Source: Odontesthes bonariensis (Eukaryota > Chordata > Actinopteri > Atheriniformes > Atherinopsidae). From it: a stretch of DNA of 64,000 nt. The translations under genes and the position numbers were made by a program. Numbering within the stretch: the stretch's first letter is position 1; every line of letters begins with the position of its first letter. The stretch covers positions 1,734,644-1,798,643 of the forward strand of contig NC_134524.1 of the NCBI RefSeq assembly GCF_027942865.1. The letters run 5' to 3'. The notes beneath the pieces were generated by a model. That model did no database searches. It was given only the letters and a program-made list of their open reading frames with translations, and was not told where the DNA came from. Below, one piece after another: positions 13,301 to 22,562 of the stretch.

Positions 13301-16300
13301 CACCTGAGAAGTGAAGGAAGGTTAGTTTGGTCACTCGCTGACGGTAAAACCAACCAAAGGCACAAATTAAACCAACCTGAATGTCTGCATCCACTGACAT
13401 CCAGGTATCCACGACTTTCTTTGTTTTCAGGAGTGTTTGTGACGCTCAGCGTGTCGACCGAGACGCCGTCGACCTGAACATCAACCACCTTAAAAACCCA
13501 AAGACACCTGATTTCAGCTCAGAGAACGTGTTGTTTCAGCTCTTATGTTGTATTAAACATGCAAATTAATCAGGAAGTTCGGAAAAGAGAACAATTGGGG
13601 GGGTTAGGGTTAGTTTAATTTAATTTAAAGCTCAAATGTGCGTTTTATTATTGTGAACATGGATTTCTATGAAGTCAGGATGAAACAGAAAATGTGATTT
13701 ACATAGAACATGAAAGAATTCATCCATTTACTATGCATGGAGGGATGTAATACCGAAACCTAAACGTAGCAGAAGGTCTGAGGTGAAACCATTTAAAGCT
13801 TTAAAGGCTAACAGCAGCAGTTTAAAACCAACTCTCTGATGGACAGGAAGCCAGTGTGGAGACCTCAGGATGGAGGGATGTGATCCCTAAACCTAAACGT
13901 AGCAGAAGATCTGAGGTGAAACCATTTAAATCCTTTTCTAACAGGTCAAACAGAAGCGTTCGTGTCATCACTCACCACTGAGCCGACGGCAGGAGAGTAC
14001 ACGTACACAGCTGACTGCCTCCCAAACTTGATCAGAGCCAAAGTTGCCTGTGAAGAGTGTTCAGGATTCAGGTTTCCTCCAGGAGATTTTTTGTGATAGA
14101 AATAAAACTGTTTTCTGTTTGTGAGGCAGCGCGGTCGTATCCAACTGTACTCACATGGGCCCCGTTCTGTTTCAAAGAAAATGCAACAAAGCACTCCATC
14201 CCGGCCTCGATGGTCGGCATGTTCTTCAGGACGAGCGCTTCCAGAATGGCTATCCGTGGAAATATCTCAAACCCAGCCTTCTGCGAGTCGGGCGGCGTCC
14301 CCACCAGGCAGTCGTTTGCGGTTTCGGCGTTGAAAAAGTGATTGAAACAAACCACAAAGCTTCCACCGGTGAAGTTCACCTGTTCAGATCACAGACGCAG
14401 CGGGTCAAACAGCAGCGCCGGCGTTCTGTCGACTTCTGCTACTTCGTCGAGAAATGCTACCGCCGCAAAAGTTAGTCTGAAAGTTCTTGACCGAAAACCC
14501 AATTATTTTCATGTATGTAATGTTTTAAACGAGTACAATCTTTTAAATTTTCAAAATTTTATTAAATTTAAGTATGTATGCTTCATTTATAAAGCGCTAC
14601 GTGGACTAGCCGCACCTCCAGCGTTTACCTTGTTCAAACCTAGGAATTCAAGTGGCCTGAGAACCAGAGGAGGCTGTGAGGACCTCCACAGGAAAACAAC
14701 TTTTGGACAGAACATTCTCTCTGTGAGGGCCAGGAACATCTGGAACAGCTTCCTCTGCCCACACTGATCAGCTTTAGAGCTCAAACTATGGCTGAAAGCA
14801 AAGCAGTCATGTGACCATTAGACTCTAAACATTCCCTGTGATGCTTCTATCGTAAATTATATTTTTTCTTATGTATTTTCTTTCTTGTGTATTTGCCTGC
14901 CAAGGGACTACTAGCTTTGTAGCTATAATCCGGCATATTTACATTTGTTTTAATACTGATGTTCATTAATGTGCATTGTCCCTATTCAAATAAATCAATA
15001 AAATAAAAATAAATAAATAAATAAAATAAAAATCTATCGATTCAAGCTACCCTATCAAAAAATGCTATTTTATGGTTTTCTACCTCTGTATATCAAATAA
15101 AGTCATAAAGTAAGTGTTTTTGTCTCTCATGTGTGTAATTATAAACAGTTTAATGAAATTTATTTATTTAAGAGCGTAGCATATTTTGATAGTCCAATAA
15201 CACCCTGTCAAATAATGCTCCCCCTTCTCAATGCATCACTGCTACTGTAGGATTATAACAGAATCTAGTATGCATCCGGGAACTTTAAAGAGTTAGTATG
15301 AGTAGTAGGAGTAGTATGCGGTTTCGAACACAACCTTAGAAAATCGGCTCGGCGCGCATGCGCAAAACCACAAAGTAGCAATTCTCGACAAGTAGCAGAA
15401 ATGGACTGAACACCTGTTTGTCAGAGTTCACACCGTGCGACCAAACAGCAGCTTTCATCTCACTCACATAGACTCGTTCATACTCCCGTCCATAAAATGC
15501 GATGGGACATGAGCTGATGTCCAACTCTGAGGAAGCTGTCAATGTCTGCTGAGCACCTGAAGACAAAGAGACGCGTGAGCTGAAGGACGGCAACAGCAGC
15601 CACATCAAAGCTGTCACCAAGGCAGCTTTTTACCACCTCAGAAACATCAACAGAGTTAAAGGTTTCCAGGAGAAACTCATCCATGCATTCATCTCCAGCA
15701 GACTCCATCACTGTAACGCTCTTTTAACTGGACTTCCCACAAAGAGCATTAAACATCTGCAGCTCATCCAGAACGCTGCTGCTGGAGTTTTAACCCGGAC
15801 TAAGAGATCTGAACACATCACAGCAGCTTTAAAATCTTTACTCTGGCTTCCAGTCAGTCACAGAATAGATTTTAAAAGCCTGCTGATGGTTTACATCTGT
15901 GATATGTTCAGAGAATATAAAGCCAGCAGAGCTCTTAGATCCAAGGACTCAGGTCAGCTGGTCCAGTCCAGAGTCCAGACTAAACATGGAGAAGCAGCAT
16001 TTAGCTGTTATGCTGCAAACAAGTGGAACAAACTGCCAGTGGAGATTAAACTTTCACCAAATGGAGACATTTTTAAATCCAGGTTAAAGACATTTCTGTT
16101 CTCATGTGTCTATGCATGAAATCTGCACGCTATCTTTGAACTTATCTGGACTGTTGCTTGTTTTTAAATTAATTTAAATGATTTTATTTGTTTCTCTTTA
16201 TATTCATTTATGTATTTTAATGCTTCTTCCACTCCCTGCTGCAATGCTTTTATTTGATGTAAAGCACTTTGAACTGTTTGTACATGAAATGTGCTATACA

Positions 16301-16566
16301 AATAAATTTGATTTGAATTGATAATAAGACGACTTTATGCAGGAAAAGTTCTCCAATCGGACGAGTCTTCTCCTGTGACGTCAGCAGACAGCGAAGGCTT
16401 GGTTTGGGCCTTTGCTGCTTCGTCTCAGGTCATTCGGGACACTGCTGTGTATGAACTTACCTGCCAGAGTGATGAGCGCAGACAGGTGGAGCAGGGGGTG
16501 GAGCAGGGGGCGGAGCAGGGGGCGGAGCAGGGGGCGGAGCAGGGGGCGGAGCAGGGGGCGGAGCAT
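810..16566 (-). CDS. Alpha-tectorin-like secreted protein (VWD-C8-TIL-ZP), 16 exons, 3' incomplete
   Basis: Sixteen exons join with matching phases and GT-AG ends: 16566-16461, 15556-15414, 14379-14155, 14047-13976, 13473-13377, 13303-13177, 12994-12676, 11583-11427, 11339-11252, 10662-10600, 10488-10214, 8611-8477, 8394-8216, 2292-2147, 2073-1828 and 972-810 (2541 nt, about 847 codons, no stop). Domain order is signal peptide, Cys-containing N-terminal module, VWD, C8, short Cys-rich module, ZP. This order is known from alpha-tectorin-type extracellular matrix proteins, where the ZP domain polymerises secreted subunits into filaments. The last exon seen stops after the ZP Cys-rich block (ENSCVP), so the C-terminal end, usually with a furin site and a membrane anchor, is missing. 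It may lie left of the window; I found no convincing final exon in 1-809. Tissue and exact orthology cannot be judged. Exon calls are inference from splice signals; the domain matches are strong. Confidence 0.83.
1027..1822. repeat. 10-bp minisatellite (GAGCACCTAG / GAGCACCTCT)
   Basis: About 78 imperfect 10-bp units alternating among GAGCACCTAG, GAGCACCTCT, GACACCTAGG-like and GTGCACCTAG forms. It fills nearly the whole 855-bp intron between ZP exons 15 and 16 and ends within a few bases of the exon 15 donor. Open frames inside it are spurious. Confidence 0.9.
2337..2887 (+). mobile_element. DNA transposon remnant whose end adjoins the heptamer satellite
   Basis: It begins GGCTGTGTTCCAAACCGC and continues to GTTCCCGGATGCATCCTAG. 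The same end is found inverted at 15255-15345, where it has CATACTA-type heptamers directly inside the terminus. The body runs to about 2887 (CTGCATACTGTCTGATTG) and leads straight into the GTATGCA array. No transposase is visible. The superfamily is uncertain; elements with this kind of terminus and subterminal heptamers are common in fish. Confidence 0.6.
2888..8206. repeat. 5.3-kb heptamer satellite (AGTATGC / AGTATGT)
   Basis: About 760 head-to-tail copies of a 7-bp unit with one variable position, giving a two-letter string of GTATGCA and GTATGTA units. It occupies 90% of the intron between ZP exons 13 and 14. Because 7 is not a multiple of 3, every minus-strand frame reads the same heptapeptide (YCILHTA and variants), which explains the two open frames of more than 1,800 codons. 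Rare variants (AGTATCC, TGTAATA, ATATAGT, TAGGCAG) mark positions usable for recognising higher-order blocks. One variant near 8200 is followed by unique sequence and exon 13. Confidence 0.95.
8216..8394 (-). CDS. ZP gene exon 13: start of the ZP-N domain
   Basis: Phase 1-0 exon. It encodes CRQNSASLTLAACLLEDEG, then DLHLNDRRCRG and SFSGSSSCGADIR, the first strands and cysteines of a ZP-N domain. The acceptor used is CTGATCCAG, giving AVCRQN in frame. The donor AGG|GTGGGT lies directly before the 5.3-kb heptamer array. The reading frame stays open across the donor into the array for about 1,795 further codons. Confidence 0.85.
8477..8611 (-). CDS. ZP gene exon 12: small Cys-rich TIL/EGF-like module
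   Basis: Phase 1-1 exon of 135 nt. It encodes FLCQNTTCSAHEFCGQK, then ETRCFCRALYAS. The spacing C-x4-C-x5-C followed by C-x-C fits the short Cys-rich linkers (TIL or EGF-like) between C8 and ZP domains in tectorin and uromodulin relatives. The acceptor is CTGCAG|CCTCC and the donor is TTAG|GTACGA. The sequence is too short to decide between TIL and EGF-like. Confidence 0.72.
   Translation of the reverse strand, partial: PPPGSSVRTRPAALTSSADRKRSAVRRAASAGRFMPPGAAGRTH
8800..9535. mobile_element. Non-autonomous DNA transposon remnant in intron 11
   Basis: Both flanks carry TAGGGATGGGAA-type ends (about 8802 and 9533), and the interior has repeated GATTC/GGTTCC-like stretches typical of fish hAT-type MITEs. 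A retroposon 3'-tail-like stretch (CAATTCAATTCA, then TTTATATAGCGCC) is nested at about 9113-9180. There is no coding sequence. The superfamily assignment is tentative. Confidence 0.45.
9505..9587. repeat. Perfect 39-bp inverted repeat with 5-nt loop
   Basis: Arms 9505-9543 and 9549-9587 are exactly complementary; the loop is TGTTG. The arms include GGGATGGGAACCGGTTC, the terminus of the neighbouring transposon, so this is probably a terminal end duplicated in fold-back form. Confidence 0.9.
9588..10213. other. Intron 11 remainder, no gene seen
   Basis: AT-rich intronic sequence between the inverted repeat and ZP exon 11. It contains a 93-codon open frame near 9690-9970 with no recognisable similarity or splice support. 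Confidence 0.4.
10214..10662 (-). CDS. ZP gene exons 10-11: C8 domain with an in-frame 9-residue repeat
   Basis: Exon 10 (10662-10600, 21 codons, phase 2-2) gives CEAQHSDATDG and NCTSVSS, the linker with the first C8 cysteine. Exon 11 (10488-10214) gives CRLLQEAPFSSCDIDP, EPFIAACSHTLCRYP and YSRAC, a typical C8 cysteine pattern. It then reads through a 27-bp repeat coding EGWRSTPEP units and ends GWRSMAEC at a GTAGGA donor. This donor is preferred over an earlier weak CAG|GTCC because it gives the phase 1 that exon 12 requires, and because C8 domains usually continue with a Trp and a Cys after this point. The repeat would lengthen the end of the C8 domain. Confidence 0.75.
10226..10331. repeat. 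27-bp coding minisatellite in the C8 exon
   Basis: Close to four copies of a 27-bp unit, with core GGACCTCCAGCCCTCCGG on the plus strand. It stays in frame with the C8 exon and encodes EGWRSTPEP on the minus strand. Confidence 0.85.
10663..11251. repeat. Intron 9 with a 47-bp tandem repeat and a retroposon tail
   Basis: About 10940-11090 holds nearly three copies of a 47-bp unit containing ACCAATCCTACTATTAGC. About 11135-11205 is a LINE/SINE 3'-end-like stretch (AAAGCACTTTGGATCGCC, then TGCTATATAAATAAA). Nothing else is recognised. Confidence 0.6.
11252..12994 (-). CDS. ZP gene exons 7-9: von Willebrand factor type D domain
   Basis: Exon 7 (12994-12676) carries the start of a VWD domain (CTVIGPAVIDIHSHVNFVG, then DRCAYSM), including a patterned cysteine pair and DSVTIRLDG. 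Exon 8 (11583-11427) continues with the beta-strand-rich middle (GVRAKLSLTNLTTSVFFDG). Exon 9 (11339-11252) holds the diagnostic VRGLCGNSS end of the domain. VWD domains in this family bind calcium and take part in disulphide-linked multimerisation. Phases are 2-0, 0-1 and 1-2. Exons 7 and 8 are separated by an intron made almost entirely of a 12-bp tandem array. Confidence 0.85.
11587..12612. repeat. 12-bp minisatellite (AAGAGGACCACC)
   Basis: About 85 copies of a 12-bp unit, mainly AAGAGGACCACC, AAGAGGAACACC and AAGAGGAACATC. It fills the intron between ZP exons 7 and 8 and starts a few bases from the exon 8 acceptor side. The unit is a multiple of three, so long open frames of Lys/Thr/Arg (plus) and Val/Leu (minus) arise by chance. 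Confidence 0.93.
13177..15556 (-). CDS. ZP gene exons 2-6: Cys-containing N-terminal module
   Basis: Exons 15556-15414, 14379-14155, 14047-13976, 13473-13377 and 13303-13177 are in phases 1-0, 0-0, 0-0, 0-1 and 1-2 and join without stops. The peptide starts AQQTLTASSELDISSCPIAF, passes through NAETANDCLVG and ALIKFGRQSAVYVYSPAVG, and ends in a compact Cys-rich stretch (DVSGCRHSGVVYKLG, ETCLFLTCDD, YSACGPLERCLGNG) resembling the small Cys-rich modules that precede VWD domains. I do not recognise the first about 200 residues as a named domain. The acceptor of exon 2 lies only about 10 bp from the 5'-truncated end of an L2 element sitting in intron 1, so this boundary has been remodelled close to the splice site. 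Confidence 0.72.
13735..13935 (-). mobile_element. LINE reverse-transcriptase C-terminal fragment
   Basis: On the minus strand one frame reads LRSPHWLPVHQRVGFKLLLL followed by AFKALNG, the conserved C-terminal region of fish L2/CR1-like LINEs. A partial second copy of the segment follows. It lies in intron 4 of the ZP gene and is non-functional. Confidence 0.6.
14476..15050 (+). mobile_element. LINE 3' fragment with AT-rich tail
   Basis: The plus strand encodes CFIYKALRGLAAPPAFTLF, then RARNIWNSFLCPH, matching the C-terminal end of LINE reverse transcriptases. It is followed by untranslated sequence and an AATAAA-rich tail near 15000. It lies in ZP intron 2 and is truncated at its 5' side. 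Confidence 0.55.
15255..15345 (-). mobile_element. DNA transposon end related to the one beside the satellite
   Basis: The reverse complement reads GTTGTGTTCGAAACCGCATA, then CATACTA-type heptamers, then TTCCCGGATGCATACTAG. It matches the element end at 2337 and shows that the family natively carries heptamers just inside its terminus. Confidence 0.65.
15563..16318 (+). mobile_element. L2/CR1-like LINE 3' fragment in ZP intron 1 (duplication boundary)
   Basis: The plus strand reads AAFYHLRNINRVKGFQEKL, LIQNAAAGVLTRTKRSEH, HGEAAFSCYAANKWNKLP and FKSRLKTFLFSCVYA, the RT C-terminus of a fish L2-like LINE. It is followed by GTAAAGCACTTTGAACTG and an AAATTTGATTTGA tail. The element is 5'-truncated. 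Its 3' end (about 16268 onward) is where the segmental duplication starts. Confidence 0.75.
16461..16566 (-). CDS. ZP gene exon 1: signal peptide made of LLRP repeats
   Basis: The ATG is read at 16566-16564 and the exon ends at a strong donor (GGCAG|GTAAGT) in phase 1. The peptide opens MLRPLLRPLLRP, continues with more four-residue LLRP/LLHP units, and ends LSALITLAG, with AQQT following from exon 2, so a signal-peptidase site after LAG is plausible. The hydrophobic core is thus built from a 12-bp coding minisatellite. The start was chosen because it opens the signal peptide and upstream sequence soon becomes a 30-bp array. An almost identical exon exists at 38076-38157 with two fewer 12-bp units (82 against 106 nt). 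Confidence 0.8.
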
Positions 16567-16644
16567 GTTGGAGGGCGCGGTCAGCTGACGCAGAGCTGGA
16601 GGACACAGATGGAAATGATTGATTAGACAGAAGGTCGTCCACAA

Positions 16645-18837
16645 CAACCCAAAGTTTAATCTAAACACGTAGGACGATCAAAAGTTTAATCTAAACACGT
16701 AGAACGACCCAAATTTAATCTAAACACGTAGAACGACCCAAAGTTTAATCTAAACACGTAGAACGACCCAAATTTAATCTAAACACGTAGGACGATCAAA
16801 AGTTTAATCTAAACACGTAGAACGACCCAAATTTAATCTAAACACGTAGAACGACCCAAAGTTTAATCTAAACACGTAGAACGACCAAAGTTTAATCTAA
16901 ACACGTAGAACGATCCAAAGTTTAATCTAAACACTTAGAACGATCCAAAGTTTAATCTAAACACGTAGAACGACCCAAAGTTTAATCTAAACACTTAGAA
17001 CGATCCAAAGTTTAATCTAAACACGTAGAACGACCCAAAGTTTAATCTAAACACGTAGAACGACCCAAAGTTTAATCTAAACACGTAGAACGACCCAAAG
17101 TTTAATCTAAACACGTAGAACGACCCAAAGTTTAATCTAAACACGTAGAACGACCCAAAGTTTAATCTAAACACGTAGAACGACCCAAAGTTTAATCTAA
17201 ACACGTAGAACGACCCAAAGTTTAATCTAAACACGTAGAACGATCCAAAGTTTATTCTAAACACGTAGAACGATCCAAAGTTTAATCTAAACACGTAGAA
17301 CGACCCAAAGTTTAATCTAAACACGTAGAACGACCCAAAGTTTAATCTAAACACGTAAAACGACCAAAGTTTAATCTAAACACGTAGAACGACCCAAAGT
17401 TTAATCTAAACACGTAGAACGATCCAAAGTTTAATCTAAACACGTAAAACGACCCAAAGTTTAATCTAAACACGTAGAACGACCCAAAGTTTAATCTAAA
17501 CACGTAGAACGACCCAAAGTTTAATCTAAACACGTAGAACGACCCAAAGTTTAATCTAAACACGTAGAACGACCCAAAGTTTAATCTAAACACGTAGAAC
17601 GACCCAAAGTTTAATCTAAACACGTAGAACGATCCAAAGTTTAATCTAAACACGTAGAACGACCCAAAGTTTAATCTAAACACGTAGAACGACCCAAAGT
17701 TTAATCTAAACACGTAGAACGACCCAAAGTTTAATCTAAACACGTAGAACGACCCAAAGTTTAATCTAAACACGTAGAACGACCCAAAGTTTAATCTAAA
17801 CACGTAGAACGACCCAAAGTTTAATCTAAACACGTAGAACGACCCAAAGTTTAATCTAAACACGTAGAACGACCCAAAGTTTAATCTAAACACGTAGAAC
17901 GATCCAAAGTTTAATCTAAACACGTAGAACGATCCAAAGTTTAATCTAAACACGTAGAACGACCCAAAGTTTAATCTAAACACGTAGAACGACCCAAAGT
18001 TTAATCTAAACACGTAAAACGACCAAAGTTTAATCTAAACACGTAGAACGACCCAAAGTTTAATCTAAACACGTAGAACGATCCAAAGTTTAATCTAAAC
18101 ACGTAAAACGACCCAAAGTTTAATCTAAACACGTAGAACGACCCAAAGTTTAATCTAAACACGTAGAACGACCCAAAGTTTAATCTAAACACGTAGAACG
18201 ACCCAAAGTTTAATCTAAACACGTAGAACGATCCAAAGTTTAATCTAAACACGTAGAACGATCCAAAGTTTAATCTAAACACGTAGAACGACCCAAAGTT
18301 TAATCTAAACACGTAGAACGACCCAAAGTTTAATCTAAACACGTAGAACGATCCAAAGTTTAATCTAAACACGTAGAACGACCCAAAGTTTAATCTAAAC
18401 ATGTAGAACGACCCAAAGTTTAATCTAAACACGTAGAACGACCCAAAGTTTAATCTAAACACGTAGAACGACCCAAAGTTTAATCTAAACACGTAGAACG
18501 ACCCAAAGTTTAATCTAAACACGTAGAACGACCCAAAGTTTAATCTAAACACGTAGAATGACCAAAGTTTAATCTAAACACGTAGAACGACCCAAAGTTT
18601 AATCTAAACACGTAGAACGACCCAAAGTTTAATCTAAACACGTAGAATGACCAAAGTTTAATCTAAACACGTAGAACGATCCAAAGTTTAATCTAAACAC
18701 GTAGAACGATCCAAAATTTAATCTAAACACGTAGAACGACCCAAAGTTTAATCTAAACACCTAAAACGATCCAAAGTTTAATCTAAACACGTAGAACGAT
18801 CCAAAGTTTAATCTAAACACGTAGGACGACCCAAATT
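16645..18837. repeat. 30-bp minisatellite upstream of ZP exon 1, about 73 copies
   Basis: The 30-bp units contain TCTAAACACGTAGAACGACC with very little variation (CCC/TCC, occasional one-base deletions, GTAGG, CTTAG). It begins about 80 bp upstream of the ZP start codon, so it sits in the promoter-proximal region of that gene. On the minus strand every unit carries TACGTG. Minus-strand open frames (VFRLNFGSFY) result from the multiple-of-three unit. Confidence 0.95.
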
Positions 18838-19011
18838 TTGAAGTTCGACCTGTTCTGAGACATCCCTGAAAATGTTTTTAAAGAACAACAACTATGCAGA
18901 AGTTGTTGGAAGGATGCAGCAACTTTAACCTTCCAGAGACTTTCAGCTGGCTCCCTCTCATCACTCGCAGGGATGAGTTCAGGCCGTCAGCGAAAGGTTC
19001 TGGTGAGGCGC

Positions 19012-19695
19012 ATCGTGCTGATCTTACCCTCTGACGGAGCATGAGAAGGGGAAAGGCTGCTGATCTTACCCTCTGACGGAGCATGAGAAGGGGGAAGGCT
19101 GCTGTTCTTACCCTCTGACGGAGCATGAGAAGGGGAAAGGCTGCTGTTCTTACCCTCTGACGGAGCATGAGAAGGGGAAAGGCTGCTGTTCTTACCCTCT
19201 GACGGAGCATGAGAAGGGGAAAGGCTGCTGTTCTTACCCTCTGACGGAGCATGAGAAGGGGGGAGGCTGCTGTTCTTACCCTCTGACGGAGCATGAGAAG
19301 GGGAAAGGCTGCTGTTCTTACCCTCTGACGGAGCATGAGAAGGGGGAAGGCTGCTGTTCTTACCCTCTGACGGAGCATGAGAAGGGGGGAGGCTGCTGAT
19401 CTTACCCTCTGACGGAGCATGAGAAGGGGGAAGGCTGCTGTTCTTACCCTCTGACGGAGCATGAGAAGGGGGAAGGCTGCTGATCTTACCCTCTGATGGA
19501 GCATGAGAAGGGGGGAGGCTGCTGTTCTTACCCTCTGACGGAGCATGAGAAGGGGGGAGGCTGCTGTTCTTACCCTCTGACGGAGCATGAGAAGGGGAAA
19601 GGCTGCTGTTCTTACCCTCTGACGGAGCATGAGAAGGGGGGAGGCTGCTGTTCTTACCCTCTGACGGAGCATGAGAAGGGGAAAGGCTGCTGTTC
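19012..19695. repeat. 42-bp minisatellite, 16 copies
   Basis: The units contain TCTGACGGAGCATGAGAAGG followed by a G/A-rich stretch and CTGCTGTTCTTACCC. There are 16 copies here against 6 in copy 2. The 14-codon period gives a long but artificial minus-strand open frame. Confidence 0.93.
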
Positions 19696-19872
19696 TGGAA
19701 GCTCGTTGGCGACTGCAGACGTTGGACTGATCTGTGGCAGGAGGCTGCTGTTCTGGAGGCTCGTTGGCGTCTGCAGACGTTGGACTGATCTGTGAGCAGG
19801 AGGCTGCTGTTCTGGAAGCTCGTTGGCGACTGCAGACGTTGGACTGATCTGTGGCAGGAGGCTGCTGTGTGT
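19690..19872. repeat. 58-bp repeat, three copies
   Basis: Three copies of a unit containing GCAGACGTTGGACTGATCTG follow the 42-bp array directly. Copy 2 has two. Confidence 0.85.
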
Positions 19873-20582
19873 GTGCTTCTCCATCTGCCTCTTTTTACCT
19901 CCATCCTCCCTGCAGCAGGAGGTGGAGTCCACAGCGGAGCCACCTGATGGGAACAGGCTGAATTTCCTCAGGACATGAAACCTGTGTCACAGCAGCAGGT
20001 GTGGCAGATGACAGGGAGCTTATCAACAGAGGGTGTAAATCTACAGAAACGCCACTCATTCGCTTGCAGATGGTTAAAGGATCGTCATCATGTGTGCTGT
20101 GGAATGTAACCGGACAAGAAAACACTGAGATGCTCTGCCATCCCTCAGAGTTCACCTGGAGGTCATCAGCTCTGCTCCAGCACCTTTTGTCTTTGTGCGC
20201 TTGTTGTTCCTGCTCCTTCTCACCCGGAGATCCTCCTACATTTTTATTAATGACTTTACAAATACCCGTTTGTCACAGTTGATGAGGAATGCCGCTGTTG
20301 AAAGGAGTAATTAGCATTTGGGCCCCGAGCAGACCTCCACCGATTTGTAATCATTAAAGTTATTTTAGCCTTAAGCAGTTTCTTTTGTTTTGTGACTGAA
20401 TGTTACAAATTTCCCCATAACTTAGAGCCTCCACCTATCCTTCAGAGACTTTAGGCATGTGTCCAGGATGGCGAGGGGAGAGACTCTCACACTCAGGGGC
20501 GCCTCAGGGCTCCAGGCTGGGACCTCACACTGACAGAAGGTAAAACACTTCAGTTTCTGTCTCAAAGCTGCACCTCAACCAC
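19873..20582. other. Duplicated non-coding stretch
   Basis: No gene recognised. It is nearly identical to 39063-39775 in copy 2 with few substitutions. Confidence 0.5.
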
Positions 20583-20590
20583 ACCTCACA

Positions 20591-22562
20591 GCACTGGTTC
20601 CCAAACCTTCCACAGCCACGTACCCCTTCAGACATCTGACCTCCAGCCAGGTACCCCACGGGCGTAAAATTGCGTATGGACGCTATGGACGTGTCCATAC
20701 CAATATTTGGATACGTTTAAAATGTCCATACCAATTTTGAATGGGAAACTGCACAGCGTTCGGGAAACAAAGGGTTAAATTTCCCCTTCCGCAGTTCCTT
20801 CTCTCAAAGACGGCGTGTCATTGGTGGGGACAGCCTCGCTATCTGTGATTGGCTCACCTTCTGTAGCGCTATGCCTGGCTTGTTGTTGCTAGGTTGGTTG
20901 CTAAGCGGTGATAGCGGGAAAACAGCTGACGAGGTGACCGGTCTTTTGTTCGCTGGCTCGGAGTCATCATGTCTGACTCGGGCAGGAAAAGAAAACCACC
21001 AGGACAGGTTGGATAGCATTAGCATAAAATAAATTAAAAAACAGATAAAACAGCAGTTTGTCTGCGTCAATGACCGGCGGCGCCGTGCATTTGGCTCATT
21101 CATACAAGATTTGGCTAGTTAATAGGCTCAAAGCTACAAACTTAATAGTTTTTCAGGAAAAAGTGTTTTTCATGTGACAGTTTATGTCTTTATTTTTAAT
21201 AAATGTTTGCTGGACCTTAATCTTTTGACTGCTGGTGTTTTATTTTTGTGGGAACTGTGCAGAGCTAATAAATGCTTGTTGCTAATGCTAAGTAGTCATC
21301 CGCCTACATTTCTCCAAAATTTGTACATTTCCACTTTTATTGTTCAAACTTTTCACACTTATCTTTGCAGTGTGCACTTTCAAAACTTCATCAGTTAATA
21401 TTTTATACAAAAAGCACCCAAACTCATCAACTTACAGATGCTGAACTTTCAGAAACACATGTAATAATAAAACATCTTACTGTGGCAGTGTCTGCCTGGG
21501 CCTGTGATGATGTTGAAGTCACCAGAAACTTGAGTGACTTACATAAAAAAATCAATTCAGATGGGATTTGCCATTTTTCACCCCAGAATTGGTTAAAATG
21601 CAGGAAATTGCATCTAAGAAATACAAAATGTTATGGGGGAGGACCCCCAGACCCCCCACACAAATGAGGTGCCCCTCAACCTGAGGTGGGGGTGGAGTGG
21701 CAAATTATGTCCCCACTAATGTCAACACCATTATTACACCCTTGATGTACCCCCTACTCTGTAAGCCCCCCCCCCCCCCCCCACCACCACCACCACCACC
21801 ATCACCACACATAACACATCAGAAATCACTTAAACTATTATTTTATTATTCACCAAATAGGTACATTTCTACCATTTTCAGTGAGCAACACCAGTTCACT
21901 TTTGAAAAAAATAATCTACCAAACATTTCTGCATTTCTAGAACATATTCAGTTATAAATCCCTTTAATGAGTCAGGGTGAGCCTGACAGGACGCGCATAA
22001 GTCTGCAATATTGGGCTGAATTTCAGAAAGTCTGAGTCTTAAATCATCCTCCACACAATGTCTCGCTCTCCATTTTGTTTTCATAATTGTTGGGGCTGAG
22101 AATCCACCCTCACATGAGTACGTGGTGGCACATTTTCGCCTTTTTGACGAGGTTGTTAGCTTGGCCCGCCACAGGCGCAACGCTAGCATACCGGTCAAAG
22201 GTGGACGTTGAAGGTGCAGAATAACGTGGAAGGTGCACCTTTGACTGTGGGCTGACTTGTGGTGGCAGTTGATGTCCCTCTGGAAGGGAAATTTATCCTT
22301 TTTAGCCATTTATCCATTTTTGGCGGTTAGCCTCGGGGCTAGCATTTCGGCACTGCAATTAATTCCCTGACCACTAGAGGATAGCCTTTCTATGCATGGC
22401 AGTATCTTGTGTTTTTGGCACTGTGAACAGGTACTCCAGTATATGCCAGTTTAAAAATGTAATCAGCCTCTTTGCAAACCATGTTTTTATGCATTTTTTC
22501 GTGTACTCCCTACCTCACGTTGCGTACCCCTGGGGGTACGCGTACCACAGTTTGGGAACCAC
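20591..22562. mobile_element. hAT transposon remnant (ZBED5-like transposase end), copy 1
   Basis: The ends are CACTGGTTCCCAAACC (left) and TTTGGGAACCAC (right), inverted repeats typical of hAT Charlie-like elements. They are flanked by an imperfect 8-bp repeat, ACCTCACA/ACCTTACA. On the minus strand at 21970-22309 the peptide KCATTYSCEGGFSAPTIMKT and LSEIQPNIADLCASCQAHP resemble the C-terminal dimerisation region of hAT/ZBED5-type transposases. The rest of the transposase is not recognisable. A GTACCCC-rich border and poly-C (about 21768) are present. The element lies at the same position in copy 2. Confidence 0.72.

Noticed and set aside
13597..13616. Telomere-like GGGTTAGGGTTAG
   Set aside because: Only two units in intronic sequence; a chance or trivial interstitial match.
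16995..18552. Minus-strand frames of VFRLNFGSFY repeats
   Set aside because: A 30-bp array read in a frame without stops, lying upstream of the ZP start codon.
16645..18837. CRISPR-like appearance of regular 30-bp repeats
   Set aside because: There are no spacers; units are directly contiguous, and the surrounding genes are vertebrate.
18878..19943. Open frames of 264 and 318 codons rich in Ser/Pro or Leu/Arg repeats
   Set aside because: 42-bp and 58-bp arrays; the same frames shrink with array length in copy 2 and show no domain.
20804..21667. Two open frames of about 100 codons, identical in both duplication copies
   Set aside because: They lie inside the hAT remnant and match nothing in the transposase; identity reflects a recent duplication, not coding constraint.
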